62,056 bases of DNA from assembly GCF_018070465.1 (NCBI RefSeq), contig NZ_JAGPXT010000032.1, positions 1 to 62,056 on the forward strand, read 5' to 3'. The notes below the pieces were generated by a model that was not told where the DNA came from, made no database searches, and saw only the letters and a list, made by a program, of their open reading frames with translations. This document shows, in pieces, positions 54,901-57,900 of this stretch. The translations under genes were made by a program, and so were the position numbers. This stretch comes from Micromonospora sp. C95. Its GTDB lineage: Bacteria; Actinomycetota; Actinomycetes; Mycobacteriales; Micromonosporaceae. Every line of letters starts with the position of its first letter. Position 1 is the first letter of the stretch.

Positions 54901-57900
54901 CGACCGGATTGCCACCGAGGGCATCTACGTCGACCTGACCGGCCGCTACGACCTGCGTCCGTACATGGTGCCGAGCGTGCCCGCCGTCGACCTCGGCGCC
55001 GCACGCCCGGCGTTCGATCTGACCACCGAGGTTGGGCGGCGCGCCCAACTGCACGAGGACCGGCAACGGGCCCGGGCAGCGCTACGCGGTCTCCACGGTG
55101 ACCAGGCGGCGGCCCTGCTCACCGGACACGACTTCCACTACCAGGGCACCGCCAGGTGGATGGGGCTGGTACCGGACGTCTTGACCGATGCTCTGCGCAG
55201 CATCACCCCGGTGCCGACGACCACCGCCGCCCACGTGGACAACTCCGCGACACCGGAGACGGCCGGAGAGATCCGCGTCGCGGCAGACCGGGTGACCCTG
55301 CCACCCGAATCGGCACACCAGCCCGGCCCGGTCTACGGGGCGGCGCTGGACGCCCGCACCGGGCAACCGCCGCCACTGTTCGACGGGCCACCGAAGCGGG
55401 AGGACGTCCAGCAGGGAGCCCTCGGCGACTGCGGCATGATCGCCGTGATCGGCTCGGTGGCTGGTCAACTGCCGGACACGGTCGCGCAGATGTTCCACCC
55501 GAACCCGGACGGCTCGGTCGACGTGGTGCTGCACGAGACCAGTGGGCCGGACCGCGCGATCACGCCGACCGGTCGACAGCTGCGGGTGACCGTCTTCCCG
55601 GACGTGCCGTTGCACCCGAACTCGAACGGCCACAGCGCGTACGCCGACCAGTCCGTGGTCGGATCGGCCTGGGCGTCGCTGCTGGAGAAGGCGATCGCGG
55701 CGATCGACCGGACCTGGACCCAGCAGCGCCACGACCAGTGGCAGCAACAGTGGACCGCCCGGCCGGGCGTGGACGCCGCTCAGGCGGCGCCGCTCGGCTA
55801 CGCCCGTCTCGACAACGGCAGCAGCCGCCTGGTGCAGGCGGAGCTGCTCGGTCAGCTCACCGGCCTGCCGACCGGGGTCAGTGAACTGAACCCGACACCG
55901 GGCCGGGAAGCCGACGCCGAGGCACGACTGGCGGCTCTGTTGTCCGCCGGCAGCCCACTGATCACCGGCAGCCGGCCGGCCGACGCCTACGCTACCCAGC
56001 CCGGGGGCAAGCCACCGTACGGACTGGTCGCGGGGCACGCTTACGAGATCGTGTCGGTCAGGGACGGCGAGGTCCAGCTGCGCAACCCGTGGAACTCGCA
56101 GCATCCGGCGCCGATGCCGCTGCGCGCCTTCCTCGACCTGATGAGCCCCTGGTACGCCCACGTCGAGTTGGCCCGCAGCAGCGTGACGGCGCTGCCCGGC
56201 TCGGCGTTCCACGGCCACGGCCGGCCTGCTGCCGACGCCCCGGCCGTGCTGGACCGGGCCAGGCTGGTGCTGCCCAGCCTGGCGGAGCAGGTCGGCGCGG
56301 ATCAGATCGTGGCGGTCGGCCCCGACGCCTTCGAGGTGCGTGCGCCCGGCCTGGCGCCGCTGCACGTCCGGGTCACCGCCGCGCCGCTTGCCGACGGTGT
56401 GGTGGCGCAGACCATCCGCAACCTGGACGGCACCTTCACCCTCACCGTTTCCGACCGCGCCGGGGACATGGCGGTCGACCGCGCGGTGGCGCACGAGGCC
56501 GCCGAACTACTGGCGCGGCACGAGACTGGTACCGCCCAGGTGGGGCTCTTCGACCAGGGCGCGGCGGAGGTACCGATCGACCCCGGTGGCCTGTCGGTCC
56601 GCGACCGAGGTCGGGTGGCCGAGCTGCGCCTGATGGCCGCCTGGTACGCCCAGGCCGACCCCGCCACCCGGCTCGCCCTGCGAGCCGAGATCGACATCCT
56701 GGTCGACCGGCTGGGCCTCCGCTGGGGTACGCCCGACGCAGCCGCCCGCCTCGCCGTCCTGCCTGCCGACGTGTGGACCCACGTGATGCAGCTGAGCCTG
56801 CCGGTGATCACACCGGAGGCGGTGAGCGGTGCCCTGGCCGTCAACCCCAACCAGACGATGGTCGAGCGGTTCCGCGCGCTCGACTACCGCACCCGGCTCG
56901 CCCCCGACCTCCAGCCGCCGCCCGCCGCCGACGTGGCCGCGAAGCTGCGCGAGTTGGCCGTGCACGGGGAGCAGAGCCAGTCCTCCCTGCCCCGGATGCC
57001 CGCCCTGGCCGGGCAGCTCATCGGCCTGCCGCCGAACCTGCTGGACCAGGTCCGCCAGGTCGACCCGCCGCTGGCCGACCGACTCGCCACCGAGGGCATC
57101 TACGTCGACCTGACCGGCCGCGTCGACCTGCGCCCGTACACCCTCGAAGGCGCTCCCGAGTTCAACCTGGAGAGGTCCGTACCCGCATACGACCTGAACA
57201 CCCCCGCAGGCCGGAACGCGCTGCTCGACGAGGACCGGACGCGTACCTACGCCGCCTTCAACGTCGAGTACGGGTCGAATCCCGCCGCCATGGCGGTGCT
57301 CGCCACGCACAGCTTCCACTACCAGTCGGATGCGCGGCGGATGGGGCTGGTGCCGACGGCGCTGACCGAGGCGCTGCAGGCGATGATGCCGTCCGACCCG
57401 GACGTCGAGGTCGAGGTCACCCCGACGGTGACAGCAGACGAGGTCACCGTTGTGGCGGATCGGGTGACGCTGCCCGATCCGAAGCGCAAGCATCCGATCG
57501 AGTACGGGCGCTCCCTGCTGCCGGCAACGGGCCAGCCGGCGCCGCTCTTCGACGGCCAGCCCGGACGGACGCAGGTGCAGCAGGGCATATTGGGTGACTG
57601 CGGGATGCTGGCCACGATGGCGGCCCTCGCCGGGCATCGACCGGAGAACATACCCCAGTTGTTTGAGCCGCAACCGGACGGCACGGTGGACGTCCTGCTG
57701 CACGAGACTGTGTTGCGCGGAGACAGGTCGGTGGCGACCGGTCGGCGCATCCGAATCAACGTGCGACCCGACGTCCCGGTGCACGCCGGCAGTTCCTGGG
57801 CCGCGTATGCCGACCAGTCGGAAGTCGGCGTCGGGTGGGCAGCGGTGTTGGAGAAGGCGCTCGCCGCAGTGGACCGCACCTGGACCAAGGAACGGCACGA

